Source of the DNA: Gambelia wislizenii
Lineage: Eukaryota > Chordata > Lepidosauria > Squamata > Crotaphytidae
Length of the DNA stretch: 64,000 nt
Reading direction: 5' to 3'
Assembly (NCBI GenBank): GCA_030847615.1
Contig: JAUMIR010000003.1
Span: forward strand, 20,775,001 to 20,839,000
The position numbers and the translations under genes are program-made. Position 1 is the stretch's first letter. Every line of letters starts with the position of its first letter. The notes under the pieces were generated by a model. The model made no database searches and was not told the origin of the DNA. It saw nothing but the letters and a program-made list of their open reading frames with translations. Positions 31,774-43,872 of this stretch are shown here, piece by piece.

Positions 31774-31941
31774 CTCTAGCTTTTCTTCGCAAACGAAGAT
31801 TCAGGAAGGACTCATCCCGCACTTGCTGCAAGCGCGCTGATGACTAAAAAGGCCAATCCGAGATAAACAAGTCCAGTTGCAGAAAGCACAGCAGAAGGTC
31901 TCCTTGAGTGATGTTTTTGGGTTGTGATTCTTTCTGCGTTG
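31774..31941 (-). mobile_element. Second copy of the (GA)n-tailed LINE 3' end
   Basis: agcttttcttcgcaaacgaa... to ...gattctttctgcgttgg is about 94% identical by eye to 29391-29560. It keeps the terminal stem-loop and a short gagaga remnant of the tail. It is truncated about 165 bp from the 3' end, inside the zinc-finger-like region. Confidence 0.85.
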
Positions 31942-33519
31942 GCATACACTGCATTTAAAGAATACTCCTATTTGTTCTCAGTTTGTGGGGGGGAAAGAGT
32001 TTCCTGACAGTTGGGAAACCCCATCAGGAAGAATAATAGACCAGTTAGAGTTTTACAAAAAAAATTCTTCTTGTATTTGACACCTTGAAGTGTTTGTGCA
32101 TGAATTATTCTGTTTTCTGCCCATGGATTTCCTGCACATAAAACATAGGTCGAAATCCTATTGTTAGTCCTGACCAGAGTAGAGCCAAAAAATCAAGTCC
32201 TGACCAGAGTAGGGGCATTGAATCAATTGGATTTATATATATGTTGACTCCCTATTCAACAATCTATTCAATGGGTCCACTATAGATGGGACTAACCAAT
32301 ACAATTCCAGCCACTGTGTCCTGTACATACAAACCTGTTTTCTGTGAAGTATTACGCTTTTTCTTTTTTTTTCTTTTTTGTACAAAAATAATGTTTTTCC
32401 CCATAGAATAATTCCTGTGCAACACTTTGGGATGGGTTGAATACTGGGATAATGCTGTAGAGGAATATTCATTTTCTCCTGCAACCAAAATAAAATAACT
32501 GTTGTTATCCGTCCTTGTACATGAGGATACATTGACATCCCCAGCATGTATCCTCTGAAAACAGGGAAGGAAGTAGTCCCAACTTGACAGTTCGTAAGCA
32601 TTACCACCCTTTCACACAACAATAGTCATACAACAGTACATTGCAAACACCATGGCCTGAATCCTGTTAGTTGGGACCAATTGACAGAGACCTATTGAAT
32701 CAGTGGTCATTGACGAGTCAACATTTATGTTACTCCCATGGAGACAATGGGCCTTCTCTAATTGGGAGTACCAACAGGACACAGCCGTATGGAATGAATT
32801 GTGATGATGATGATGATGATGATGATGATAATTTTGATGGAAGAAAGACAAGCATTTATTAGCTATTAGAAAGTGAACAGACTGTTGCAATGGATGGGTT
32901 GTATTTTGCTGATGCCAAATGTGTACATAAGACAACAGGGGATGGAAAAAAAACCTAACAGGAACAAATATGCTACGAATAATTTATACACTGGCAGCCA
33001 CCACATTGTCATATGAAAATTCAAAATCTTTGCTATTATACCATAACAATTGCCATTTAAATTTATTTGTTAACAGTGACTATGAATGTAATGTAGTGAC
33101 ATGCATGTTTATGCTTTTGAATGAGGTTTTTGCCTGTTACAGATGGAAATGAAGGCAACATTTTAATGTTACCATCGAGATGTTCCCTCGTTCTCAGATA
33201 ATTTACACAAATTTTCATGCATTATGCTTAGCTAATAGTGGGGCAAAAAGTGATTACCTGATGTATTTTTATCTGAAATAATTTTGTTATGTCAAAAATG
33301 CACCCTTTATTTTATTTTAATAGGCACGCTTACTCTGGAATATTATTATTTTTGTTCTCATTATCTTTAAAAACCAATGTGTTTATGGTAAGGTGGCACT
33401 ATTTATCTATACCTTTGCACTGTTCATATTCACAGTATTCCAAACTCACAAAAACAATCCTAGTGTATTACACATTCTTTATTTATTGTCATGTGAAAAC
33501 TGTCTTTTGAAATGTGGGC
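31942..33519. other. Intergenic sequence, two weak repeat relics
   Basis: 32150-32215 has a 16-bp motif (gtcctgaccagagtag) twice. 32640-32790 (ggcctgaatcctgttag...ttactcccatgg...) resembles a diffuse reptile repeat also suggested at 47640-47770. A (GAT)n run lies at 32803-32829. No gene. Confidence 0.4.
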
Positions 33520-33876
33520 TGGAATCATTTGGAAAGTTATGAATGCATAACCTTGAGTTACACATTTGTAACTATGCAGTATTCACAATCCCAATGTAAC
33601 CCCTAGTTTAGGGGACACACAGGCACCATGAAAGTCCCCAGTCCCCACTTACCAGGAAGCAGCTGCTGCAACTATTATTTTCATTACTATTATTTTAATT
33701 AATTAATTTATATGCTGCCTTTCTCCCAGAAGGGACTGATGGGGGTCTGTTTCCCTGTCGCTAAGGAAGCAGCTGGCTGATGTTCCCATCTCCCACTTGC
33801 ATGAGCAATCTCTGGCGTGAGAGGAATTGCAGCAGGGACCCCTACTTCTGCCTGTCGCACTGGAGATCACTCATAG
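33520..33876 (-). repeat. Dispersed repeat M, copy 2 (inverted)
   Basis: Reverse complement of the 16437-16690 type: gttacacatttgtaac, tcccaatgtaacccctagtttagggga, ccccacttaccaggaagcagctgctg. It holds an inner patch (about 33676-33740) like the 3' end of an L2 LINE (atttatatgctgcctttctccca). It ends where an inverted LTR begins. Confidence 0.5.
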
Positions 33877-34392
33877 TGTTACCCAAATTGTGTGGGATCC
33901 ATGGGGACCCACTCGCGCCACGCAAATTACAATATCAAATTGGGGAATTTTAATTAGCTCAAAGGTATGATTGCAAGAGGTTGGGTAACTTACAAAACCT
34001 TTGCACCTGTGTATACCAATACTAACTGACAAGATTCTAAGCCAAAATGAAATAAAAATGTTTTTTTTAATTGGAAAATAATCACAGAGGCATTCATGCA
34101 TGCACTCAAGAGAACCACACAAGACTGATGAAGATATTTTGTGGATAATAAGGATTCTGGTCAGTGTTGTTTTGGGGTATGACTCACTGTCTAATGTCTG
34201 TTTAAGGGGGGGGGTCACTTAATCATGTCCTGGGCATGTTTGATTCTAGGGAATTTCCAAGACACCTTTGTAGGCCCTAGTGACCTTCATTAGCCCCTAT
34301 GTTTGGGTTGCCCTGGTCTACTTGAAACCATGTGAAGTATATAATAAGCCAAATTATGAATTAGTAGATGGGGGCTATAAGGCCAGGTAACA
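33877..34392 (-). mobile_element. Inverted, internally deleted LTR (same ERV family)
   Basis: Begins TGTTACCCAAATTGTGTGGG, the inverse of the 3' end of the LTR at 40221-41143, and ends ggccaggtaaca, the inverse of its 5' end. The order of inner landmarks is kept (tttgagctaatt, gcattcatgcatgcactc, gggaatttccaa, ctggtctacttgaaacc). At 516 bp it has lost roughly 400 bp. The flanks atag / attg match at three of four bases. Confidence 0.75.
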
Positions 34393-34560
34393 ATTGGAGC
34401 ATGTGGGGATGTCAATCAACTTCTTTCCCAGTTGAATGGACCCTCATCAATCTCAGCAGCTACTTCCTGGTAAGTGGGGATTGGCAAGTTGGGCTGGAAT
34501 TAAGTGTGTAGCTCCATAACTAGAGCATTTACATGTTCCTGATGGTCCAAAAGGATTCCA
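34393..34560 (+). repeat. Dispersed repeat M, copy 3
   Basis: ctcagcagctacttcctggtaagtggggatt and ttcccagttgaatggaccctcatcaa match 16437-16690. It lies in the opposite orientation to copy 2 across the LTR, so M was probably a palindrome into whose centre the LTR inserted. Confidence 0.5.
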
Positions 34561-35264
34561 GCTGTGGTTTAGCTCAAAAGTTAGAGATTGACAGTCAAAG
34601 AAAAGATGTCTCATGCCTCCACAATTAATTTGCTACAGAGGCATGAGAGTTTTCAAAACGGTCCCCATAAGAAGCACGTTTTTTTTATTATAGTCCCAGT
34701 TCTTAATTCATTAATTAGTTAGAGCTCTGGATATGGGTGGATCAATAAAGGTAGTCTGAATAACCAAAGAAATTCTACTCTGCCCTCTTCCGTCCCATAC
34801 ACAGAGACAGAGAGAGTTAGTGGTGGAATCCGAGGAAGATTTGGACAGCCTCTCCACTTTTAAAACAGTAACTAAAAAGGGTCATTAACCTACAGTTTAA
34901 GCACTGATTTTAATTACTGTTTTGCAACAGCAGTCACAAACAACAACACATATCAATATTAATGACTATCATACTAATCCAGTCTAACAGGAGAAAATGG
35001 AAAATGACTACATCTAAGGCACTTTGGCATCACTTCACTATTTTATTTTAAAATTGCTATCCCATGTGTTTCCTAGCAACTGACTAGATTTAAAGTTGGT
35101 TCTCATAAACATGTATTTGCGAGTTTATATAATTTACTTATTTGGTCCCTAACATCTCGTTGTTTCCATGGATGTTCTGGGTACTCTAAAGGGAAATGGT
35201 TATTTTGAAATCGTAGACCTCAACTTGTAAACCAAATACTGCTTTTCTAGCTCTAAGTTTCAAA
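34561..35264. other. AT-rich intergenic sequence, nothing recognised
   Basis: No transposon ends or domain-bearing frame. Confidence 0.4.
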
Positions 35265-36290
35265 AGAGGTTAATAATAATAATAATAATAATAAAATGTA
35301 TTTATATCCCGCCCCTCTACAAATGCAATCAGGGTGAATTACAACATTAAAATATATACCCAAAGACCCTCCATCCCACCCCATCTTAAAATACAATTAA
35401 ATAATTCAAAAATTTAAACCATACTTAAAAATATTAAAAAATAAACAGTAGACGGTGGCTGTAGCAGGATTGGGACAAATTTCTGATGGCCGGGAATCTA
35501 TTCAGAAAAGGCCCGCCAGAAGAGATCTGTCTTAAGAGCTTTTTAAAAGCTGTTTAGAGTGGTGATATGATGGATCTCATCCAGCAGACCATTCCATAAT
35601 CTGGGAGCAATAGCCAAAAAGGTCCTCTGGGAGGCTGAAGAAAGACTAGCTTTTAAAGGTTGTAATAAATTTCTCCCAGAGGACCTGAGTGCCCAGGGAG
35701 GATTATATGGAAGGAGGCAGTCCTGGAGATAGGTTGGACCCAAGCCATTTAGGGTTTTAAAGGTGATAACCAACACCTTGTACTGGGCCCAGAAACTGAT
35801 GGGCAGCCAGTGAAGTGATCTTAAGATCGGTGTTATATGGTCTCTTCTAGATGTACCCAAGACAAGTCTGGCTGCCATATTTTGTACTAGTTGGAGTTTC
35901 TGGACCAAGAACAAGGGAGCCCCATGTAGAGTGCATTACAGAAATCAAGACGGGAGGTTACCAGAGCATGTACCATGGCCTCAAGGTCCCCGACTTCCAG
36001 AAAAGGGCGCAGCTGGTGTATCAGCCAAAGCTGGTAACTGGCACTCATGACCGTCACATTTACATGATTCATCATCTGGAGCGATGAATCCAGGAGTACC
36101 CCAGACAGTGAACACAGTCCTTGGAGGAGAGTGTAAACCCATCCAGGATTAGAGGTTGTATCCTAATACCTGGATTCAGGCTGCTACCATGAGAACATCT
36201 GTTTTGTCTGGATTCAGCTTCAATTTGTTTTCCCTCATCCCATCCATTACTGCCTAAGACAATCATTGAGAGAAGAGACACCATCTGAAG
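35265..36290 (-). mobile_element. L2 LINE 3' fragment with C-terminal ORF2
   Basis: The minus-strand frame 35543-35914 carries LVQNMAARLVLGTSRRDHIT, RSLHWLPISFWAQYKVLVIT, LNGLGPTYLQDCLLPY and FLAIAPRLWN, the region after the catalytic core of L2-clade reverse transcriptase. The 3' end lies at the left, with a (TAA)n-type tail at 35271-35295. Further 5' codons continue in shifted frames toward 36290, where the copy is truncated. A better-preserved relative lies at 56840-58300. Confidence 0.9.
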
Positions 36291-37022
36291 TTATTTGAGA
36301 AATATAAGTCTGATGAAGTTTTCCTTGGGCATTCGTTTTGCAGCTCTCTGGATCCAAACTCTATGCACCGTTTTTGTACCAAAAGTCAAAGGTAAAAAGA
36401 TGTTATAAATTGCGGTAACTCCTTCAAAAATGAATTGAATGGAAATTCTCCATTTGCATTTGTGATACAGTATATAGCACAACACAACACAATACAATAG
36501 GGTCAGGAGTTCCCAGACTGGAAACCTGCCTTTCAGATGTATCCAAAAAATGCAAAGCCACACAGGGAAAAAAGTGGAGGGGTGACTCTAATACAACATT
36601 AGTATGTCTGAATATATTGGTATTCAAAGCCAGACTTTTAAGATTTGTATACTCAAAGTGCTAAATCCGTTACAGATTTTCTCTAATTTTGGTCAGAATT
36701 TAGTTAGAGACATCTGTGCAAGTGTCCCTTATGCATGTGGATGTGCTTTTTCAGGCTTTGCAGGGGTTGGTATTCCCTTCCTTTTTGCACAACACCCAAA
36801 TCCCCCCACCCATACCCCATGGTTTATTATAAAACCCAAAGTTGCTTTGCAAGGCCATTCTTTGCTTGACTGTGAGCAGGCAGGATCAGAGGAATTGCCA
36901 TGTGAGATAGCTTCAGGACTTTAAAGTAAGTCACAGGAGTGGTATATGGCTCAGCATAGTGTAGCTCAGTATAGGGATATTTCTGCTATGCTGAGGGGAT
37001 GTTGAATAGAGGCCAACATTTA
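36291..37022. other. Intergenic sequence, nothing recognised
   Basis: A 106-codon frame at 36604-36924 shows no domain. No repeat ends seen. Confidence 0.4.
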
Positions 37023-37243
37023 CAGTGGTGCCTTCCTGTCCGTGGGGGTTTAGTTCAGCCCACCCCCCATGAATGTGAAAACACATGGATGCTCATGCCT
37101 CATATTAATCAATGGTGGCATGTGCATGCAGCTGCATGCTGATGCACCCACATGCACATGGTGCCATTGAATAATATGGGGCATGGCCATCCATGGATGC
37201 ACCAATCGGTGGATGGCTAGCCTGCCAATACATGGACCCACTG
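37023..37243. mobile_element. Tigger-like MITE, 221 bp
   Basis: Starts CAGTGGTGCC and ends ggacCCACTG, with TA on both sides (37021-37022, 37244-37245). The subterminal cgtgggggtttagttcagcc...ccccccatgaatgtgaaaac matches the layout of Tigger/pogo-type non-autonomous elements. The centre holds the palindrome GCATGCAGCTGCATGC. No coding capacity. Confidence 0.75.
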
Positions 37244-37245
37244 TA

Positions 37246-40220
37246 TTTATTTATTTATTTTGAAGCTCAGGTTCTTTTAGTCCCCAATATGGGGGAAAAT
37301 ACTAGCAGTCAAACCAAAAATGAATGGAGCTGAAGTTATCAACCATCCTGAACAAAGTGGCTGAATGCACAGGGATTCAAAGCCAGACTTCAACGTTTTG
37401 TATGCTCAGAGTCATCTGTAAGGACAAAACAGTCTGTTACTGATTATGTTAATGTCTTATACATGGGTAAGTTGCCTTATGGAAGTGGTTGGAGATGTCT
37501 CTTGATGTGCAACGTCACAGTCAGTTCAGGGTTGTGGAAGCATTTCTGCCCATGTGGGGCTGTTACACATGCAGATACACTTTCTCAGCCAACGTGTAGC
37601 CATCTGCTCCCATTGCAATTGGTGGTAGTACTCCTTCAGTTATGCATTCATTTGTGGATTTCGTTGTATAAATTTGTCATTTGGCACAAGCAGTGCATAG
37701 TACAACCAACATGTAACTTTGCACTCAGAGAAGAATGCTATGCAGCCCTGATGCAGACCTTGGACATTCCAGGAATCCTGGAGAAATGTGGAAGAGGATA
37801 AGCAAATGACCTATGATGGGGAGGGGTAGCAGCAGTGTTATAAGACTGTTGTCAGGAGGCCCTCTTCTGCACTATGGTGGGTGCTCAGCTACGCCTAGCT
37901 CTGTGCTGGATGCCACTTATGCTCCTCACCTTTATTACATATGCTTTAAGGTACATATGCTTTGAACTTTTCAGGGTCATGCTCTATTTGACTTGTTAAA
38001 GCCACACATCCATTCACATGCAGATTCCGCCACATATCTCAGTACATGTTAATAGATGTTGTGTGTTTTTAATGGATGTTATATGCTATATGTTAATCTG
38101 TTGTTGTTCCCTGTCTTGATCCATGAGAAGAGGTAAGTAAGAAATAAAGATGATGATGATGATGATGATGATGATGAAATCTCACTGGGTTCTTACAAAT
38201 AATGACTATCACCATATTAGAGATATACAAGAGTGAAAGTCCACTTTACACTTACATATTTTGTTTTTTCCCTTGTGGAGGTTAGTACTCAATTCCTCCT
38301 TCTGCAATGTCCAAAGCCTCACCCTCAGACTCACCGCTGTACTGCAACATGCCCCCCCCATGGCCATTCCATTGCTGGTAGAGAGTGGAAGGGATTGGAG
38401 AAGCATAGCCATATGCAAACTGATGACATCTGCTGAAACCGCCCAGTAGATCTTGGCAGAAGATGCCCTTGTCTACATCTGGCTATGGAGACTATGCTTT
38501 GCTTATCTGATCCCTCCACTCTTTGCCAACAGTGAAATGGCTGTATGGGGGTTATTGCAGTGCAGCAGGGAACCCTGGGTGTCATGATAGGGAAGCCATA
38601 GCTGAGGTCTGCATGTGGAACTCTTACACTACAGTGGACCATATAAGGTCTTGGCCACTATGTGTTATTCTTACTCACCTTTCTGACATATTTTTGCATT
38701 TATTCATACTTTGGAAATACTGCATACCCTTTTTCTGTTTTACATTCAATTTCTATTATGTTAGAATAGAAATGTATACCCTTCACTTTATTTTCTCTCT
38801 TCCCAACACCAGAAACTAACAAACAAACAGCAGGCAGGACATCATCAGGAGGAGAAAAAAAAAACCTAGCATTTTCCTTTGGGACCACCCTGTGCAAAGT
38901 AAAATTATGAAATTGCAGCTTCCACAATTTCATCTCTCATGGATGAATGCTTGAAAGCTTTCTCTGTTAGCGCTGTACTGTCGAAACCAGGTCTAAAGCA
39001 AGTCAGTGTTCTTTTTTAAACAACTGGATATGTTTTAATTTCCTGGCTTCTGTCAGATTTGTCTCCATTGTATTTGCCAAATATGATTGTCATTATTCTA
39101 CTTCCTGCTGCCCATATCACAGTTTCTTCGGTAGTGGTTTATTTCCATTATTTTACACTACAAGTCTCATTTTCACAGCTAATATGTTTTTCCCCACCTT
39201 TTTTGTGTGTGGACATATTCTTTGAGTAAAAATATCTTTATCTGTCTGTATTCATGCTTATGAAGCTGTGTTACATTTCTAGATGGGTCTCTGTTCGGAC
39301 CCCCACACACATACACACACGTTTCCCAGGTATTTAGTAGGAACTCAAATAAACGTTCACATACATTCAAATTAAAAAGCCATCTCAAAATTTAAAGGTC
39401 AGATTTTCAGATGGATGTTTCCATAGGGATGCTTGAGAATCTGAAAATTCACTTCTGCTTAGAGTACAAATTTAGAGCCAGGAGAGGGGGGAGGCAGAAG
39501 GAATCTGGCATTGCTTTCCTCCCTCACTTCTTTTTGACAAGGTTTTAGGTTGTTCTTTAAAATATTTCCCTCCCATTGCAACCAATGGGAAGGGTTTTAG
39601 TTATATCATTTGCAGGATTTGTCATCTATTTCCCCCTACTTCAGGGACTGGTCTGGAGACTTTGAAGGCTTTGGAAATTGCAGATCCAAAGTCTCAACTG
39701 ATAAACTGAAAATACCCATCATTTAACAAACTCCATTTTGACTCCATGGCCAAGATAGCAAACTGACGTGTGGCTTTACATGTGTAGTTCCATGGTCTCC
39801 CTGAACCCAGTAGTTGGCAAGTCCTGGGAAGGGCCCTTGCTGCTGCCACTTCCCAGTGGAGAATGGCGGAAGGAGAATGTGATTCAGACCATGGAGGAGT
39901 TGAAGTCAGTTTGGTTGTGGGGGAAGAAATGAGGGTGCATTCTCAAATGGAGTGGATCCTGCCTTTTCCTTTCCCCAGGAGCTCAAAGGAGTTGTATCTT
40001 CATGTTCTGCATTGCCTTCTCCCCTGTAGCTTCCTTCTTCACCAGTAAGCAACAGCAACAGGTGGTGGACAGAAGGTAGGGGCAAGTGAATAGTCCTCTG
40101 TGCACATTTTAAATGGAATTTGTGCACATGCAAGATACATATACACACACATAAGCCACTAACAGGATGCTGGCCTCAGAGGTCCCATTATGGATGCAAT
40201 GGATATCAAAGCTTAGATGC
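37246..40220. other. Intergenic sequence, no gene seen
   Basis: About 3 kb with a (GAT)n run at about 38149-38177 and (CA)n near 39303-39320. Overlapping frames on both strands at 38209-38642 lack domains. Confidence 0.4.
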
Positions 40221-41143
40221 TGTTACTACCCTAATCACCCCCATCTTAGAATATCTGATAATTGGCTACATTTAATAATTTGTCTCAGTGTGGCCATCCA
40301 CACTGTTGCAGATAGACCAGGAACCTACAAACACCAAGGCAGGATTCATGTATGACCGAGGGAGGGGCCTTTGGAAATTCCCCAAATATAATCAGGTCAG
40401 AACTTAACACTTGGAGGTGAGTCATTCACTAATCCACTCAACGACAGCACAGGCCTAAATGTTTGTAAAACAGGTTCTTCTTTCCCTCATCCCCTTACTA
40501 CAAAAGACCTTGCCTGTTCCTATTCAGTTCTAAATACAGAACCCATTAGTGATCATTAACTCTTCTGAATCACCCGTTGTCTATCTTTGGGAACCTCCAA
40601 GAAACATTGTATTCCACTCAAAATCCTATCCCTTCAGGGAAATTATTTCATATAAATATCACTCTAAAACACCACCCATGTGCAAACAGATCCCCCTCCT
40701 ATTGACTCCATGGCCATCTGTATAGCCAGACACACAGTTCCAATTCCTCTTGACTTAACATCAGGCTGTGTAGCCATCCTGTCTTCCAGAACCCCTTGCT
40801 GTCAGTGTACTTCGCAACCTCAGCGCTGTGGGATCAGTACAGTGTAACCCACCAGCCCCTTAGTCTATTCCTCTATCCAAATGCTTTCAAGTATTTTCGA
40901 TAGCCTTGTGTGAATGGCTAAAACCTGAGTGTTTGTGTGAATGCTGTTGATATTAATTTCCAATAGAGTTAATTTAATTGTAACATTTGGCTTAGAATCT
41001 CTTCTGTTATTACTAGTATACATAGGTCACAAGGTCTCGTCATTGCCTGGCCTCTCATATGCCAAGTTGAGCTAATTAAATTCCTTAAATTAGTATTAAG
41101 ACATCAGAGGGTCCCCATGGACTCCCACACAATTTGGGTAACA
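40221..41143 (+). mobile_element. Solo LTR, second full-length copy
   Basis: TGTTACTACCC...TTTGGGTAACA with flanks atgc and atcc (three of four bases agree). It is homologous to 5738-6623 along its full length: gaccgagggaggggcctttggaaattcc, gtgagtcattcactaatcc, cttgcctgttcctattcagtt. TATA-like catataaatat lies at about 40648. The polyadenylation signal has decayed to AATAGA at about 40972. No viral coding sequence on either side. Confidence 0.8.
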
Positions 41144-43325
41144 ATCCTCCACTGAAGTTTAACCTCAATCTGTCCTGTCACTGAGGAGGATCACATATAT
41201 CTACAGGACGCTTTCCCAGGCACCATAGACTACAATCATGCACTTGCTCAACCAGGAGAAAAGAACTGTAGTGCTGAGCACTGTAGAGCTTTGAGTGAAC
41301 ATGTATGGGGTTGTACTATAGCAAATCATTCCCCATACTATTAGCAATTCTCCTTGTTTCATAAAGGAGAGCAGCTTAAAACAGCATAAAAACAGGTCCT
41401 GTAGAACAGATCATCTGAGGCTGAGCACCAGTTTGGTTATGGAACTATTCTTCAGTAGGAAGGAGGAGCACAGCTTGTCCCGTTAATGAAACACATAACT
41501 TCCACATTGTGCATCCAGTTCATGTTATTACTGTCCTCCCCACTCCTCCCAAAGGTGGAAGGGTGAGAGTATACACCTGATCAACACAGGAGAGAAGCAT
41601 TATATGTTCCATGGGGGGTTCAGAGGGAGCAGAAGAATGGTAAGGAAGAAGAGGTTGGACTCCTCAGACAGGGGACCCCACAGACAGCTTCTTATCTAAA
41701 CTCCCTGAAAAACAACCTGTAATTGGCACTGTACTCAATTGTTGCTTATAGTGAATGTTGTGAACTCCAAAACAAAAACAAAACACTACCAAGATTGTGT
41801 AGAATTGGTTCCTCCACTTTCAGTGTGCTATTGGTCATTGGTTTTCACAGGCAGATTTTAAAAATAATGAAGGACACCAGAATACAAGTACTGTCATAAA
41901 AGTTTCTCATCTGAACACTCATTAATTTTTTAAAAGTGAGTAGGAGAGGTTTCTAACCCATGGAATTATACACAATTACTACAAAAAGAGGAGGAGAAGG
42001 GGGGGTACAAAGGAGGTGGAATGCTCAAGAATAGAATTCAGAGGCAATTTCTGAAATGTAGCTTTTAAAGCCTCTGACTTAAATCATCGCTGCCGATAAA
42101 TCATGCTTTTAGACAAGACACCTCCATTTCCTTTGCTTTTCTTCTTTGCAAAATGGTTGTTTTGCACAAAGTCCCATTTGTACGTCTTGTGTGGGTGGTG
42201 ATAACAAACCAGGCACACATTTCATTTATTGTTACATATGTTTTAGAAATCTCCATGGATCCAGGCCAATCTATATTGCTCTGGAATACATAGGTTGCTC
42301 TGACAACTAAAAGCCTGCACTTTCTCACTGTGGTGCATACTTTTTTTTTTCTTCCTCCAAGACAACTCATTGCAGTTTTCTTTTAAAAAGAGAGAGGTGT
42401 GGGTAGGGAGAGAGAGATAGTCACAAGGCAGTCCTATATGTGACTATGGAAAGTAAACGCCATCAAATTCAATGAGACGTAACATCCAAATAAGTAAGCA
42501 TAGCAGGATTGCAGCAATTTTTTTAAAAAAATGAAAATAAAAGGTTGCCACATGCAAAAGAGGATAAGATTCCTGTACTTTTCATAGCTGTGTGTATGAA
42601 GGAATTTCAGCAGTTGTATCTTCTGCACTGGTCTTAAAGGTGCCCTGTTATCCTTTGCACCTCTTCATTCCAGATGCTATGCTCACCCTGATCCCAGTCT
42701 AACTTACTGCATGCATCTTGTGATGTGCAAAGAGGGTCATTGCTTTCTGTCTGATATTTACGTAGGTAACATGAGTTAACCATTCCTACTAATGTTACTT
42801 CAAGTCAAGCTCCAGACCACCCCCACTCTCCAAATTGCAGTAAGCCTAGGTTTTATCTGATGCAGATGTCCCTCAGAATCACTCTAAAGTAAATCTGGGC
42901 CCTTCATGACTTGATCCAGAGGCAAAGAAAGATAGAGATTTTGTGTCAATTGCTGTCAATTGATAAAACTGATAAATTGCTCCCCAAGATTTTCACAGAA
43001 TTACAATGCAAGCATGAAAAGAAGAGGGTGAGGTATACTTTTGTGACTGACAAACCTAGCTTCCAGTCCCAGGGAATGCTTTCACCAGGGCTCTCCAATC
43101 TATGATTCACTCAGATATCACACAAATCTTGCTGGGATGAAGCAGATCCCCCCTCTTTGCCTTCCTTCTACAATGTATCTGTTAGGGAATCTCAGTGCTC
43201 TATGTCATGTTCAAACAATTTGCCCATGGAAAAACAGAGTCAATTTCCCTAGGAAAGTCAATGGGGAGAGAAGAAGCTTCAGAGTTCATAAGGTGACATT
43301 CTGATTTGGACCTAAATTAAACTGA
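41144..43325. other. Intergenic sequence, no gene seen
   Basis: 42440-42530 (gccatcaaattcaatgagacgtaac...gcaggattgcagc) resembles a diffuse reptile interspersed repeat, too eroded to delimit. Otherwise nothing. Confidence 0.4.
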
Positions 43326-43869
43326 GGGCTTATCTACACCACCCAGAATATGCTGGGTCCCCGCTGGTATATCTTGGCTGTGGAGGTGGCCTGTTCTGCC
43401 CCCATTCTCTGGATGAAACAGGCCAGAGTCCAAATAGAATGCTAGCCCATCACTGTAGCCACTGCCACCGCCACCACCACCACCACCATTTTCCTCATTC
43501 TGCCAGGTTTAGAGGAAGCCAGCCTCACCATGTGACAATCCCCCTGCACATGACCAGTCTTGCTGCCTGGACCCAAAAGAGTATGGACAACCAGCAGCAG
43601 GAGTGAGAGCAGTCCTGCTAGTGACAGGCTCCCACAGACACATGGGGGCTGACCAATTCAGTCCCAGCAGAAATGGTTTAAAACAGGAATTACTTTAAAC
43701 TACATCAAAGGGCCCTACTCTGGCTTGGCCTCATCTGAGCCCTGTTTCTGCTCTGGGGTCATAAGGACTGCTGGGGGTGGGGAGAACGGGGCAAATGCTC
43801 TGTGTTGTTTGAACTGCACGGCTCACAGATGGGGACACGCTGGGGTATTTAGCCGGTGTAGATAAGCAC
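43326..43869. mobile_element. Harbinger-like MITE with GGGCTTATCTACACC ends
   Basis: The 15-bp terminus GGGCTTATCTACACC is matched at the right by the inverse of GTGCTTATCTACACC. TGA is duplicated (43323-43325, 43870-43872). It contains a (CCA)n patch at about 43465-43490. No transposase. Same terminal type and same target triplet as 53130-53650. Confidence 0.75.
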
Positions 43870-43872
43870 TGA

